From Labia minor (Eukaryota; Arthropoda; Insecta; Dermaptera; Spongiphoridae), in NCBI GenBank assembly GCA_963082975.1, contig OY720347.1:9654225-9718224 (forward strand): DNA of 64,000 bases, written 5' to 3'. The position numbers were made by a program, and so were the translations under genes. The number at the start of each line of letters is the position of its first letter. Position 1 is the stretch's first letter. Below the pieces are notes generated by a model that was not told where the DNA came from, searched no databases, and saw only the letters and a program-made list of their open reading frames with translations. Below, in pieces: positions 24,731 to 35,581 of this stretch.

Positions 24731-25419
24731 CTTTTCTTAGAATAATAAGATAAGATATATATAAATATAATGAATAATTTTTCTTAAATTTGTAGAAAAA
24801 AAATAAATACTTAAAATACTTAAATGTTCATTCTCTGAGAAGAAGAAAGAAACTCCTTTCCCTTGCACGTTCACCCTGTCATGCAAAATGAAAGTAATAC
24901 ATGACTTGATATGATCCTGTTTAAATGTAGTGAATTTTTTTCTTTTTCCCTTTCACCCACTACCTAAGGATTTGGATAGATAGTCCTCTTCTCTTACTAG
25001 ATAATCTTCTTCTTGTTTTATTTCTTCCTCTTTTTCTTTTATTTCTTTCAATGTTTTTTTTAACACGAAGAGAACTAGTAAAATATATGCATATTTTTAA
25101 TGACCCGAGTCGGCATTTGAATCCAATCTAGATTTCTCAGTCACGAAGTGAAAAAAAATAGCAAGTGAAAGAAGAAGAATTAGAAACGGGTTTTATTCTT
25201 TCCCTTTCCCCCCTTATATCTCATTCTCTCTCTCTCTCTAATCAAAATTAATCCAACTAATATTAAAATTATTATTAGTGTCTTTAATCAATTTTAGTTA
25301 TTATTATTAATATTGCAACATTAATATCTTCAATAATAAATAATACATTATTTTAAAAAATTTAAGTCAATTTAACACCATAGAAACACATCAATGTAAT
25401 AATTATATTTCTGCGGCTC
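24731..25419. other. AT-rich intergenic DNA, nothing recognised
   Basis: Contains a (CT)n tract near 25227-25239 and mixed sequence around 24840-25020 with no convincing frame. Confidence 0.45.
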
Positions 25420-25569
25420 TACTGAACTCGAAAGTTCTTGGCCGCAGCAACCACATTCCTCCAAGTACCCCTACCCAGAGTTACACCCATCCAACTCCTA
25501 ATTTCTCCCATCTCTCTCCATTCCCTTCCTACATATTCCACCCACCACATCTTTGGTCTTCTAACCGTT
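25420..25569 (-). pseudogene. LINE reverse transcriptase, C-terminal fragment
   Basis: The minus strand reads TVRRPKMWWVEYVGREWREM and later GRGTWRNVVAAAKNFRVQ before a stop. This matches the tail of non-LTR retrotransposon polymerases, in which a basic W-rich stretch precedes a DRxxWRxxV motif. Only about 50 residues remain. The closing WRNVVAAAKNFRV is close to the one carried by the Helitron copies ([13 protein letters not shown] near 50530-50570), so they derive from related LINEs. Confidence 0.6.
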
Positions 25570-25627
25570 TGATTTTTCCCCCAATTTGTCTATTCACATA
25601 TTCCAGTAGTAAATTAAATAAAATTGG

Positions 25628-25886
25628 TAATAAAACCTCTGACTTTTGTACGTCCTACGCAAGAACAACGCCTATCAAGCCGGTTATATCAATGAGGTGT
25701 CCTATGATCAGTAGAACGGGTCCTCTCAACCTTTACCGGGGCGCTGTCAAGTAGCTTTTCCCCAATGTTGTTCCCGGAGGCTGGGTTAGGGAAATTCCCT
25801 TGCCAGGCCCGGGACTTGAACACGGAACCATTTGAATGTGAGACAGGCTCGCTACCCACACACCCAATGGCGCCTTCTAAATTGGT
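25628..25886 (-). mobile_element. tRNA-derived SINE
   Basis: On the minus strand a tRNA-like head begins near 25886 (GGCGCCATTGGGTGTGTGGG). It contains an A-box-like TGGGTAGCGAGCC and a B-box-like GTTCAAGTCCC, then a body shared with 16558-16767. These boxes are the internal RNA polymerase III promoter of SINEs. It depends on a LINE for mobility. The open frame on the minus strand here is incidental. Confidence 0.7.
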
Positions 25887-26222
25887 ACTGGTGCGTCCCA
25901 TTCCGAATTTCAAAAATTTATTATAATTAAATCAATGTAATAATAAAAGTAATAATCAAAATTTATTTTGAGTGTTATCTTTCAAAATTGACTTATCAAT
26001 TTATTAGTTTTACTTATGAATTTCAATGATGATGATGTAAAAATATATATAAATTATTAGTAAAGAAAGTGCACAGGCGGCAAATTTTTATTTCGAAAAT
26101 TCCAAAAAAAGTGGATTCCGAAATATTCCCATAAGGAAATGCTTTATAAAAACAAATGTAAACAAAAACTGATAATTTTAATTAATTAATTAATAAAAAA
26201 TATTAAATTTCATCCTTTAGAT

Positions 26223-26632
26223 GAGAGGTACTCAAACTGGTGCCACCACCCCTCCAAAAAACAAAAAAAATTTTACATCTATCACATCTTAAAATCAGTA
26301 TTAATTTAAAGTAATTAATATTTAAGAAAACTTTTATTAATATTAAAATAAATTTTTCAATTAAAATTTTATAACTTTATTATCACGTTCGAATATATGT
26401 ACTTTAAAATAGCATTCTGTACGATTTCTCTTTTTAATTAACAAAGTTGTCACAGAACACACGAATTACTTAAAAACAATTTTATACTTCATTGCATATT
26501 TTTTAATTAAAAAGAAAAAATATTTAATTTTTTTGTCATTAAACATGTGTACCAGTACTTAAATTAAAATTTGAAAACATTTCTATTTTTTTTAAATTTA
26601 AATGTTGATTCATGATAATTTATTTGAATTAA
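26223..26632. repeat. Fragment related to the 22951 hAT element
   Basis: Positions 26441-26632 repeat the interior of 22951-23425 (ACAAAGTTGTCACAGAACAC onward). GAGGTACTCAAACTGGTGCC at 26225 looks like a decayed hAT left end. No right end was found. Confidence 0.55.
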
Positions 26633-27028
26633 AAAACAAATTACATCATTTTTTTAACATTTGAAATATACTTATATATATATATATATAATTATATATA
26701 ATCGAAAAGAATCTAAATAAAAGATGATCTTGTTAATAATAATAGAAAGGGTTAGAATTAGAAAAATCATTTATTATTTATTTATGTGAAAGTTGAAAGA
26801 TACTTATCATACCATATCTAATCTTATTATAATACTAAAACTTATATAATATATATATATATATATATTTCTGATCTTGAAAATTCCCCATAAGATTTTT
26901 ATGAAATCATGTATTAGGGAATTTTTGATGTGAAGAATAGATTTGTATGGGAAAAAATCATTTTGTTAACAAACTTCGTAGGTTCACACTGATTTATTTG
27001 AAATAATTTTGGTTATTCCCATATAAAT
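26633..27028. other. AT-rich intergenic DNA with TA microsatellites
   Basis: (TA)n tracts near 26675-26691 and 26851-26868. Nothing else was seen. Confidence 0.5.
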
Positions 27029-27284
27029 TAGTGGTGTATTGGGAGGGGAACGCGGGGGAAAGACGTTCCCTTTCCTTTTTACAGAACCGGAACGAGTTCC
27101 AGTACTTTTTCATGTCTCAACAACTCCCACTTAAATCTACTATTTTTTTGTGTTCGTTAATATTTTCTATAGTAAGAATAAGAAAAAATAAAAACTTATA
27201 TGGAAAAAAATTGTTTGCTTAAAAGAGGACTTATTTGCTCCCACTATGCGTTCCCTTACTTATAATTTTACCAATACATCACTG
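27029..27284. mobile_element. hAT-type MITE with perfect 8-bp target duplication
   Basis: It starts TAGTGGTGTATTGG (first base changed from C) and ends CCAATACATCACTG. ATATAAAT flanks both sides exactly (27021-27028 and 27285-27292). GGGAACG or its complement occurs inside both ends. The 63-codon frame within it is not a gene. Confidence 0.9.
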
Positions 27285-27571
27285 ATATAAATACGTAGAT
27301 ATATAGGTACAAATACAAATAATGTGTCAGAATTGAGTACAATTCCAAATGTTACTAATTTGTGTATGTATTTATTACAAAAGAAAATCATAATATTAAT
27401 TATTTATTAATGAATGATGTTTATATAGTAAAACCTTTTAATATGAAAAAAACTTAATAGAATTTTTCAAACAGTTATATAATTATCTTCAATTGAATCA
27501 TTGATTTATTTGTTATACGTATTTGTATTTATTCACTTTGTTATTATTATTATTTTATTCATAAGTTATCT

Positions 27572-27860
27572 CAGCTTTTTGCCAACCTGTGGGGCGCGCA
27601 CCCCCCTTGGGGGGCGCGAGACTATTGTAAAGAGAGCGCGAGTGTATTAGAACCAATTTTTTTTCTATAATCTATAATATGTTTTTGCTTAATTGGGTGT
27701 GTGTGAGTGTATAATGTGTATGTATGATTTTGTAGTCCATTAAATAAATTACTATATTATGTGAGTATTTATAAAATTAGATTATTACAAGAATTAAGGG
27801 GGGCGCAAGAATTTTTTTCTAAAAAAAGGGGGCGCCGGTAAAAAATGTTGGAAACCACTG
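27572..27860. mobile_element. hAT-type MITE, GGCGCGC family
   Basis: The left end is CAGCTTTTTGCCAACC and the right end is GTTGGAAACCACTG. Flanks AGTTATCT and AGTTAACT agree at 7 of 8. GC-rich blocks (GGGGCGCGCACCCCCC and GGGGGCGCAAG) sit just inside the ends. Another copy lies in a TAF1 intron at 52740-53008. Confidence 0.85.
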
Positions 27861-27868
27861 AGTTAACT

Positions 27869-29017
27869 GATTAGTTATGATTTCAAATGTTCAAATGTTA
27901 ATTTTAATTATTTAGAAAATTAAAAAAAGTTGTATATAAGTAATGTATCAAAGCGTAATTTATTAATAAATTCTATATTATATATATATATAGAATTTTT
28001 TCATTAAATTTATAGTGTTTTTTTAATTATTTTTCTATTCGTTCTTCTCCAATTACAATTGAAATCGAACTAAAATCTCTGCCAAATATTTTTATCTCAA
28101 AATAGTTTCCAATGACGTTTTCATTTGAAAACTTTATAAATATTTCTTGAATGATTTGAAGTGTGACTAAGAAAAAAAAACTTAAAATCACTCACCCACC
28201 AATACAAAATACATTTAACGCATTTCATTCATTAAAATAAATACATAACAACATTCATTATTAATTATATAACTTACAATTTATATTTATATTTAATTTT
28301 TATTTAATTGAATATTAATTAAAAGTAAAAAATATAAATAAATAAATAAATATATTTGAAATAAAATAAGAAAAAAAAATTGATTAAAATAAATAAATAT
28401 AATTTTTGTGTTATTTTAAATATTCATGAATATATACCTACATATCCTATAAAAAAATATATAGAATTGTAAACAGATAATAATTTGGATTTAATTTAAT
28501 TTTTTATTGTATTTTAGTTGATTTTAATTGAATCAAAATTTTATTTTATTAAATTTATCCATGCATATATTTAAAGAAAAGTATTAAGATCTTTGATAAA
28601 AATATATTACATCAGAAGGTTTAGGTAATGATAATTTATTTATTAACAAAAAAAACAAACAAATTAATATTAAGAATTTACAACAAAAAATGTTTATATT
28701 TATATAAATTGATTATAATTAAATTATATATTTATATAATTTGCTTAAAAGAGTCAAATTAATTAATTAATTTCCATTGCGATTCTGATACTTATCACCA
28801 CCACAGTATAATCTTATAAAATAAAAAAGTAAAAATTACTTTAATAAAATTCATTACTAAAAATTTATTAGAATATAATTAGAATTATAACATTTATTAT
28901 CTAAATTATTTATTTTCATTTCATTTTAATTGAAAATTTTTCTTAATTTTTCAGCTATATTTATTTTAAATTATTTCCAATCGAAAATGAATTTTAATAT
29001 TTTGTTTTTAATTTTAA
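27869..29017. other. AT-rich intergenic DNA, no gene seen
   Basis: Very AT-rich. Downstream exons of the minus-strand gene whose first exon is at 29786-30023 may lie here or further left, but none was recognised. Confidence 0.45.
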
Positions 29018-29568
29018 GTAATTATATAAACTGGTCATCCAGTCATATGGATTTGGATATAACTTTACCAGTGGTTTTCTTTTTTAATTCCAAATAAACT
29101 TTTCTTATGCAATTTTTCCGGGTCTCTTCTGGTTTACGAGATTTAAAAGATTAAAGTTTTCCAGATTAGCTTATTATGAACCTCGAAATATGACGTCATT
29201 AAGTAATGTTTTATTGAGTAATTCACTATATTTATTCACTTATTCCTAATTTTCGGGGAGATTTTTTCTTGGTTCGGTTTGGATATAGAAAAATTATTTA
29301 AAAAATTAATATTTAAACTTTTCTATATTCAATCCGAACTGAAAACACCCCCCAAAATTAGTGGAGCCCTCTGCAAGTCAAATTAATAAATCATGGTAGC
29401 TAAAAAGAATATCAATGGATTTATATGCAAATTTTAATAATTTTTATCTCGTAAACAGGAAGAGACCTGGAAAAATTGCATAAGAAAAGTTTATTTGGAA
29501 TTATAAAAGGAAACCACTGGTAAAGTTTTATCCAAATTCATGACAGAATGACCAGTTTATATAATTAC
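29018..29568. repeat. Long imperfect palindrome, 551 bp
   Basis: The outer arms (about 29018-29142 and 29447-29568) are strongly matched and contain CTGGTCAT, ACTTTACCAGTGG and CTTTTCTTATGCAATTTTTC or complements. A second pair of arms near the centre (GTTCGGTTTGGATATAGAAA and its partner) continues the symmetry. TA lies next to the inner AAACTGGTC on both sides. Probably a Tc1/mariner-like foldback MITE. It sits about 220 bp downstream of the 29786-30023 exon, in its putative first intron. Confidence 0.7.
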
Positions 29569-29785
29569 CAAATTTTATTATCTCTAAATTTCAAAATTTT
29601 GATTTTATTATTAAACAAATTTTATATTTTGACAAATTTGGTAAAATTCAAATGAAAGACTGTAAAATTAGATATTACTAAAGAAAAATTTAAGAAAAGA
29701 ATTTGTTAAAATTTCTTATTATTAATTTGTGTGTTTAAAATGTTATTGAATTTTCGTAAAGGTAATAAAAATCATGAATGATTAC

Positions 29786-30023
29786 CTTCTTCGTAGGTAT
29801 CGCAAATAAGACTGAGCAGATAATCGAGATCTTTGGAGTCGCAGGCCAATCGCTCTTCCGTCTCCGGTTTGTCTGAAAGGTTGATCGCCTCTTGACACTC
29901 AATTTGTTTTAAATTAGTTGAACTTTCAAGTAATTCACAATTATTTTCACTATAATTTTCATTCATAATATAACAATTATTATTGTTTTCGATAGAGTGT
30001 TGATGATCATGTGAATTTTGCAT
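29786..30023 (-). CDS. Putative first coding exon of an unidentified gene
   Basis: A frame starts at an ATG at 30023 (MQNSHDHQHSIENNNNCYIM) and stays open for 79 codons. It ends at a good donor, GAAGAAG|GTAATC, in phase 1. It would read through the donor for only four more codons before a stop, as expected if splicing occurs. The protein is polar and acidic, N- and E-rich, then has a better ordered tail, SKDLDYLLSLICDTYEEG. Base composition is richer than the flanks. About 100 bp of GC-richer DNA upstream (30075-30175) could be promoter or 5' UTR. I do not recognise the family and found no second exon. The acidic, disordered start would suit a nuclear protein, but that is a guess. Confidence 0.45.
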
Positions 30024-30059
30024 GGTAGAATTTATTAATATATGATTAATTAATTAATT

Positions 30060-30260
30060 AATTAATTAAAAGGGGCCACGAGGTTTTTGCATAACATGCC
30101 GATTGCGATGTTGATGAATCGGTGAGATTCGGGCAGAGAGATTCGTCCACTCGTGCCAGGAATCCGCATTGAATTTTAATTTTAGAAATATCTTTTTTAA
30201 ATGAAATTAGAGATTTCCGCGAGTTTTAAACTACAAACAATTAAAAAGATAACCACGTCG
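30060..30260 (-). promoter_or_regulatory. Possible promoter region of the 29786-30023 gene
   Basis: A GC-richer block with GGGGCCACGAGG, GATTCGGGCAGAGAGATTCG and CACGTCGCCATCTATC lies just upstream of the candidate first exon. No TATA box or initiator can be fixed. Confidence 0.25.
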
Positions 30261-31278
30261 CCATCTATCAATTTCAATTAGAATCACTTCATTTTTAATA
30301 AGAATTTTAAGTAGATATTAAACACTAGAAGTGTGCTTTTTGTAATAAACAAAAATGAAAACCATAACACTTATGTTTTATATTGTGAAGTATTATTATG
30401 TTTTATTTTTAATAAAATTACATATTTTTAATTAATTTAGATTTTCTAAATATTAATTTATTAGTTGAATTTTTTTTTAGTTATGATATTAACTAATAGA
30501 TGGCAGTCTCAATATAGTTTTCTTTATATCAATAATTTTTATAATATATTTTTATTATATTTAAACAATTGTATATTAATATGAAACGTAGCTATTTAAA
30601 AAAATAATTATTTATTCTCATTATCAATAACATTTTCTGCGAAATAATTTTATTTAAATTTTGTATCTATAAAATAAAACATGCATTTTTATGAGTATAA
30701 TTTTTTTTATATTGTAATATATAGAAGCTTGCTAGGTGTTTCAAATCAAGATCATACTTCACAGGATCATTTCTGTAGTATATCTTCACTTTCCTTTTGC
30801 ACAAAAGGATAAGATTTAACAACCTCGATGAGGAGTTATATTCCTTAATTCTGAGCGTGAGACCGTCTTAATGATTATTCTTAAATAAATAATTATAAGA
30901 CATCAATGATCGTTCACCAGGTCTTTTATGATTTGGGATGAATTAAGGAAATTCTGAGCGGTTGTTAAAAAATTTTTAATATTTTTTTATATTTAAAATT
31001 AAAATTATATTTAAAATAAAATTAAAACTAAAATTAAGGTATAATAAAAAAATCATATATTAAATATTTTCCTTGATTTTATTTATTTTATTATATAATT
31101 ATATAATATTAATTTAATTAATTAATTAATATTAAAATATTAAATATATATTAAATTAAATATTAATAATATTAATTATTCTATAAGCAATAATAATTAA
31201 AAATAGAAGATGACGTTTTATTTCAATGTTTTTTGATATAAAAAGAAATCTATTGGATACAAGTTGAGTGTGTATTAA
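30261..31278. other. AT-rich intergenic DNA, no gene seen
   Basis: A mixed-composition patch at 30720-30960 contains two short reversed phrases (TTAATTCTGAGCG-like and AATTAAGGAAATTCTGAGCG). No gene was assigned. Confidence 0.4.
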
Positions 31279-31283
31279 TTAGT

Positions 31284-31362
31284 GCATGTTGAAAATAGTT
31301 AAACTTCCTCTAACATAAGTCGTATTCTCATGAGCCAACTTTTGTTGATCAACTAAAATCGA
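31284..31362 (-). other. Possible terminal exon, unidentified
   Basis: On the minus strand an acceptor-like CGATTTTAG precedes a frame that reads DQQKLAHENTTYVRGSLTIF and stops soon after (NMH then TAA). The composition is protein-like, but the segment is short, alone and of no known family. Confidence 0.15.
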
Positions 31363-31508
31363 ATGAAAAGTTATCGAAAAGAGTAAAAATAAATCTACTA
31401 GATTAATTTCTAAAAAAAAAAATATCAATAATAATGTTTGATAATCAAGAGATCTATATTTTTTTTTATTAATAAAATAATGATACACAATAGATTATAA
31501 GTAAATTT

Positions 31509-31627
31509 GTAAACGGCCATACCGTGTTGAAAGCACCAGTTCTCGTCCGATCACTGAAGTTAAGCAACACCGGGCGTGGTTAGTACTTGGATGGGTGACC
31601 GCTTGGGAACACCACGTGCTGTTTACT
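31509..31627 (+). rRNA. 5S ribosomal RNA
   Basis: This 119-base gene folds as 5S rRNA: the first GTAAACGGCC region pairs with the closing GCTGTTTAC. Conserved landmarks include CTCGTCCGATCAC, the internal promoter A box AGTTAAGCAACACCGGG (31558-31574), the intermediate element (31589-31598) and the C box around GCTTGGGAACACCAC (31601-31615). The product is a structural RNA of the large ribosomal subunit, transcribed by RNA polymerase III with TFIIIA. It is of arthropod or other invertebrate type. Only one copy is present, whereas 5S genes usually lie in tandem arrays, so it may be a dispersed copy. No disabling change is obvious. Confidence 0.95.
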
Positions 31628-31646
31628 TTATTTTTTTTATTTTTTT
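31628..31646 (+). terminator. RNA polymerase III T-run terminator
   Basis: Runs of T (31628-31638 and 31641-31646) start right after the 5S gene, as expected for RNA polymerase III termination. This supports the copy being transcribable. Confidence 0.7.
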
Positions 31647-31649
31647 CAG

Positions 31650-32671
31650 AGGTTTTTTTAAACTAAAACTAAACTATATACTTCATAAATAAGTGAAAGA
31701 AATATAAGAAAATATAAGAGATTATCATCATTTAATTACATAATTTGTTATAATTTTAGAACAATTTAAGTTTTAATATGATTTCATAGCTTAAAAAAAT
31801 ATTAGTTTAGAAAAGATTAATTTTATTTCCAAGCATTATCATATACTTACACTCTCTCTCTATCTCTCTTTCTTCTTTTTATTTATTTATTTATTTAATT
31901 GTTTTAATCGATTTAGCTATTGACACATTAAATATTTTATCATAAAGTTCTAAATTATAAATAAACAATTAAATGACTCACGAGCGAATGAGATAAAATA
32001 ATCAATAAATAAGAATGTTTTTTACTAAAAATGAATTAATTTTTAAAAGTGAACCATATAAAACTTCCTTATTTATATTTTATTCATTACAATATCTCTT
32101 ACACGTTCAATACTTATTGTTAATAAGATAAAGCCAAACCAATACAAATTGTTAATATTTATTGACAATTTTTTATTTATTTATTTATTATGGTTCATTT
32201 ATACATATTTTTGCAATATTTACATTTATAATTTTTTAAAAATGTGTAATCAGACCCCTTAGGGCAGAGGCCTCTTCCAAATCAAAATACATAATAATTA
32301 ATAATTAATGAATTTAATTAAAATGAAATTAACAAAATATTAATAAAAGATAATAATGATCAACTCTAATAAAAGTTTATTTAAAGAAAAAATAAATTAA
32401 AATATAAGTAGTGGATTATGATAAAAATAAAAGATCAGATAATTTAAAACACGATAACAAAATTAGAATAGGAGCACTAAAATTTAATATTAATGTTTGT
32501 ACAAAAAAAAAAATTTAAATTGACAATTTATACAAGTATATAGATATATAGAAAATAGAGGAAAATACATAAAAATAAACTAATAAATAAATCTATGAAT
32601 AAAAATATCTCTTAAATAAAGAAATATTAAATGACAAAAATTTTTTCACAAAGGACTTTTTTAATTTGCCA
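31650..32671. other. AT-rich intergenic DNA, no gene seen
   Basis: Simple sequence with a (CT)n patch at 31851-31872. Nothing else was recognised. Confidence 0.5.
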
Positions 32672-33051
32672 TAAGGTAATGGCACCTATAGCGGACACAT
32701 TAGAGCCCATTTTTCATCATTTTTGTACCTAGAATTGAAGTCACAATTGTGAATAGAGAAACTAATGGTTTTATTTGAGATTCATTTATCATTCTTAAAG
32801 ATAGTAATAATTACTTAACTATTTGCTAATCCCTCATATTAAATTTTTAATTTTAAAAAAATTTTACATTTGCACCTAAGGCGGACAGTGAAAATTTTTA
32901 CGGAACCTAAAGCGGACATTTGAAGAACCTAAAGCAAACATTAAGATAAACGTCAGTAAATAAATCAAAAATTTAATTTTCAATATTTTATTATTAAATT
33001 AAATCAATTATAAAACAATAGAATATCAATTAAAAATCATTATTATAATAA

Positions 33052-33303
33052 TTATTTCAGTTTTTCAAGTTCTGGCACTGAAAATAATTCCCTTCGCCTG
33101 CTGAAGCGGGTGGGTTTGGCCAAGTGGCCCAGAACATCATCCCACAAATAGAAGAGTTCGACATCTCTGTCTGGCCACTTCCATAAACTGCCACTCCTTA
33201 TCATGGCCTTAACTTTTATCCCGTCGGGCAATATTTCCGTAATGATTCCTGGAAATAATTGGCACGTGTAGAACCTGCCTACGTTTAGAACCTGAAACGG
33301 ACA
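33052..33303 (-). pseudogene. C-terminal exon of a transposon-encoded protein
   Basis: An 83-codon minus-strand frame reads NVGRFYTCQLFPGIITEI, then IRSGSLWKWPDRDVELFYLW, and ends VPELEKLK and stop. A small basic domain with a G-xx-WKWP-x-x-D core and a closing VPEL phrase is familiar from the C-termini of transposase-like arthropod proteins of the pogo/jerky type; I state that from memory with moderate confidence. The DDE catalytic core is not present in the element. The frame is intact and much better in composition than its surroundings, which suggests recent activity or a coding remnant under little decay. The upstream end abuts a CCTGAAACGGACA keyword at 33289-33303. Confidence 0.5.
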
Positions 33304-34143
33304 TTAGTGGCAACTTAAGGTTCTGAATTGAATTTTTTTATAATTTTAAGATTAAACGCCATCAAATGAATATTTCTCTAAGTTACATTTAATTTTATAC
33401 GTACACAAACCTGAAGCGGACAGCAAGTGTCCGCTTCAGGAAAGCCATATAAATTTGGAACCTAAAGCGAACACCACTTTAAATTTATCAACAACAAGTC
33501 ACTCTGTCAATAACACTTTATAATTTGCTTCTTTATTCTATAAATGTCAGTTTAAACTAATAATATAGATTTAAAAACATAATACGAACATATAAAAGCT
33601 TAAGGTAATGGTCCATCGTAACTAATCCCTCAACGGATCGAAAAAAAAAAAATACCAGTGCGTACCTAAGATTATCCTGATTGATTTTTGATATGAAATA
33701 ATTGGTGCTCATTTCGTGTTTACGGGAGAAAAATTAATATAATTTGCAAATAAATTGGGGGTGGGGGGCCATGTTTTGATAGTTATAGTATGACTTATGA
33801 TCAAAAGAGGGCGAGATTTTCACCTTGTCCAGTAGATAGCGCTATTAAATACAATTTGAATTTAAATATATATTAATTTCAACATTTGCCTAAACATTTA
33901 TAAAAATAAATATACATATAAAATACGTTTAATATTAAAAATAAATAAATATACATATGAAATTTGTTTTTTTAATATTAAAAAATATTTAATTTGAGAT
34001 TAATTATATATAAAAAGATCAACTATCAAATAGATTCAAACTTTTATTTTCTTTGATTAGATTATAATTAAATATTTTTTATATTATTTAAAAATTATTA
34101 TTTTTCTATTTATTAAGGATGTCTTTTAAAAAATTGTAATTAA

Positions 34144-34440
34144 CCCTATCATATGTCAAATATTATAGCTAAGTTTTTTTGAATTTTTTAAAATTAAAAT
34201 AAATATTAATTAAATAAAAAACCTTTGTACTGTATAACTCTAAATTATTTAACCTTATATATACTAATAATAATATCCTAAAGGATTTTTAGAAATATAA
34301 TTATAATAATTAGAAATATAATATAATATAAGGTTATATAATTTAGAGATACAGTACAAAGGTTTTTTATTTAATTAATATTTATTTTAATTATAAAAAA
34401 TTCAAAAAAACTTAGCTATAATATTTGACATATGATAGGG
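34144..34440. mobile_element. piggyBac-type MITE with long inverted arms
   Basis: TTAA lies on both sides (34140-34143 and 34441-34444). The ends are CCCTATCATATGTCAAAT and its complement. The arms are over 100 bp and almost identical, around an AT-rich loop of about 70 bp. TTAA duplication and a CCC start are piggyBac hallmarks. Non-coding; nested inside the element at 32674-34841. Confidence 0.85.
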
Positions 34441-34859
34441 TTAAAGCAAACACAATGGTGAAGGCCCCGCCATCTCTTGAGTTGTCTTGACCTAAAGCCA
34501 AGCGTGGTCGTTGGTTACGCCCTCTTAGGGACAATCATTTCTATCTCGGAGCCCCGGATGTAAACCTTTACCAAGCTTAATTACAATGACGACTAACCTT
34601 AAAAATTTGCTAAGAATTCACAAAAAATATGTGGAAGATGAATATGAAATTTTTCGTTTCTCCATAAAATTGTCAATTTGTTCAGTGAAGCCAACTTGAC
34701 CACTCCAATATGTTTTGGAAAGAGTAAATTATTCGAAATATTAGACGGAATGGAGAGAAATTTAAAATAACTTTTATTTTAAGTAAAAATTTTCCATTTG
34801 TGTCCGCTTTAAGTCCCTGTCCGCTATAGGTGCCACTACCTTAATGGTTGATTACATTA

Positions 34860-35270
34860 TATAAAACAAAAAACAAACAAAACAATAAAATAATCATAAA
34901 AATAACTAATTTAGAAAAAATGCAAATTTCTCATTGACTGACAAGATATAATATTAATTAATTTTTACTGGCAACCCAAATTTCTATCACTTATATTTTG
35001 TTATATTTCAATGTCTGAAGAAAAAGAGAATAAAAGACTAATATACCCTCTAACAATGGGTGAGTCTAAACACTAAACGTAAAGATAAATTCTAATTTTT
35101 AGTTTTTATAGGAAATTTGACAGTTCAATTTTTGATAATAAATTTTTGAATTTTAATTGTTAAATGAATAAGAATATAGAATGAGTTTTACAGACAAGGA
35201 AATTAAAAATTTTCAAGGGGAATATTTATATATATATATTGTAGTCAAATATTTTAAATATTGTCGATTC
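34860..35270. other. AT-rich DNA upstream of TAF1
   Basis: No repeat end or exon was recognised. A TAF1 promoter may lie at its right edge, before the candidate leader exon. Confidence 0.4.
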
Positions 35271-35274
35271 ACTA

Positions 35275-35334
35275 CACTAGCGCCAAAGATTAGAACTTTG
35301 ACCACTTCCGCTGGCTTGTCGTCTTTTTTTTATG
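35275..35334 (+). other. TAF1: Candidate TAF1 leader exon ending in an ATG
   Basis: A GC-richer stretch with ACTAGCGCCAAAG and a pyrimidine-rich run ends TTTTATG|GTAAGC, a strong donor at 35335. The next acceptor is at 36766-36767 (ATTTTAG|GACAAAATG). Joined, the first ATG (35332-35334) would continue GAC AAA ATG in frame with the 36774 start, adding M-D-K to the protein. The left end of this exon (transcription start) is not determined. Inferred from splice-site quality and frame only. Confidence 0.4.
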
Positions 35335-35581
35335 GTAAGCTCATGTTATTAACTTGTTTATAATTATGTTTGTAATTAAAAATTAGTAATATTGTTCATT
35401 TAAGTAGTTATTTTATTAAGAAATACCTTATAATATATATATTGGCATATAGGGTATTTAAGAAAATAAATTATTTTATAAAGAAAATTTGGTAATTGTT
35501 TACAAATTCTTTACTTTTTTTAATATAATTTTTTAAAATTAAAAATATTTCTCACCAGTTGAGACCCCTCAAGTGTTAGAT

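Larger units (their letters stand above)
32674..34841. mobile_element. TA-flanked TIR element, CCTAAAGCGGACA keyword
   Basis: The left end AGGTAATGGCACCTATAG continues CGGACA. The reverse complement of the right end reads AGGTAGTGGCACCTATAG and continues CGGACA. TA flanks both ends (32672-32673, 34842-34843). Variants of AACCTAAAGCGGACA recur inside in both orientations (about 32873, 32904, 32926, 33289, 33408, 33428, 33459, 34801), like arrays of transposase-binding sites. The element carries a transposase-like terminal exon (33052-33303) and a nested piggyBac-type MITE (34144-34440). It appears to be a deletion derivative of an autonomous Tc1/mariner/pogo-type element. Confidence 0.75.

Noticed and set aside
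25870..25886. A functional tRNA gene
   Set aside because: A and B boxes are present, but the sequence does not close into a tRNA cloverleaf and continues into a SINE body shared with another locus.
25689..25913. Minus-strand 74-codon frame
   Set aside because: Covers the tRNA-like head and body of a SINE; incidental.
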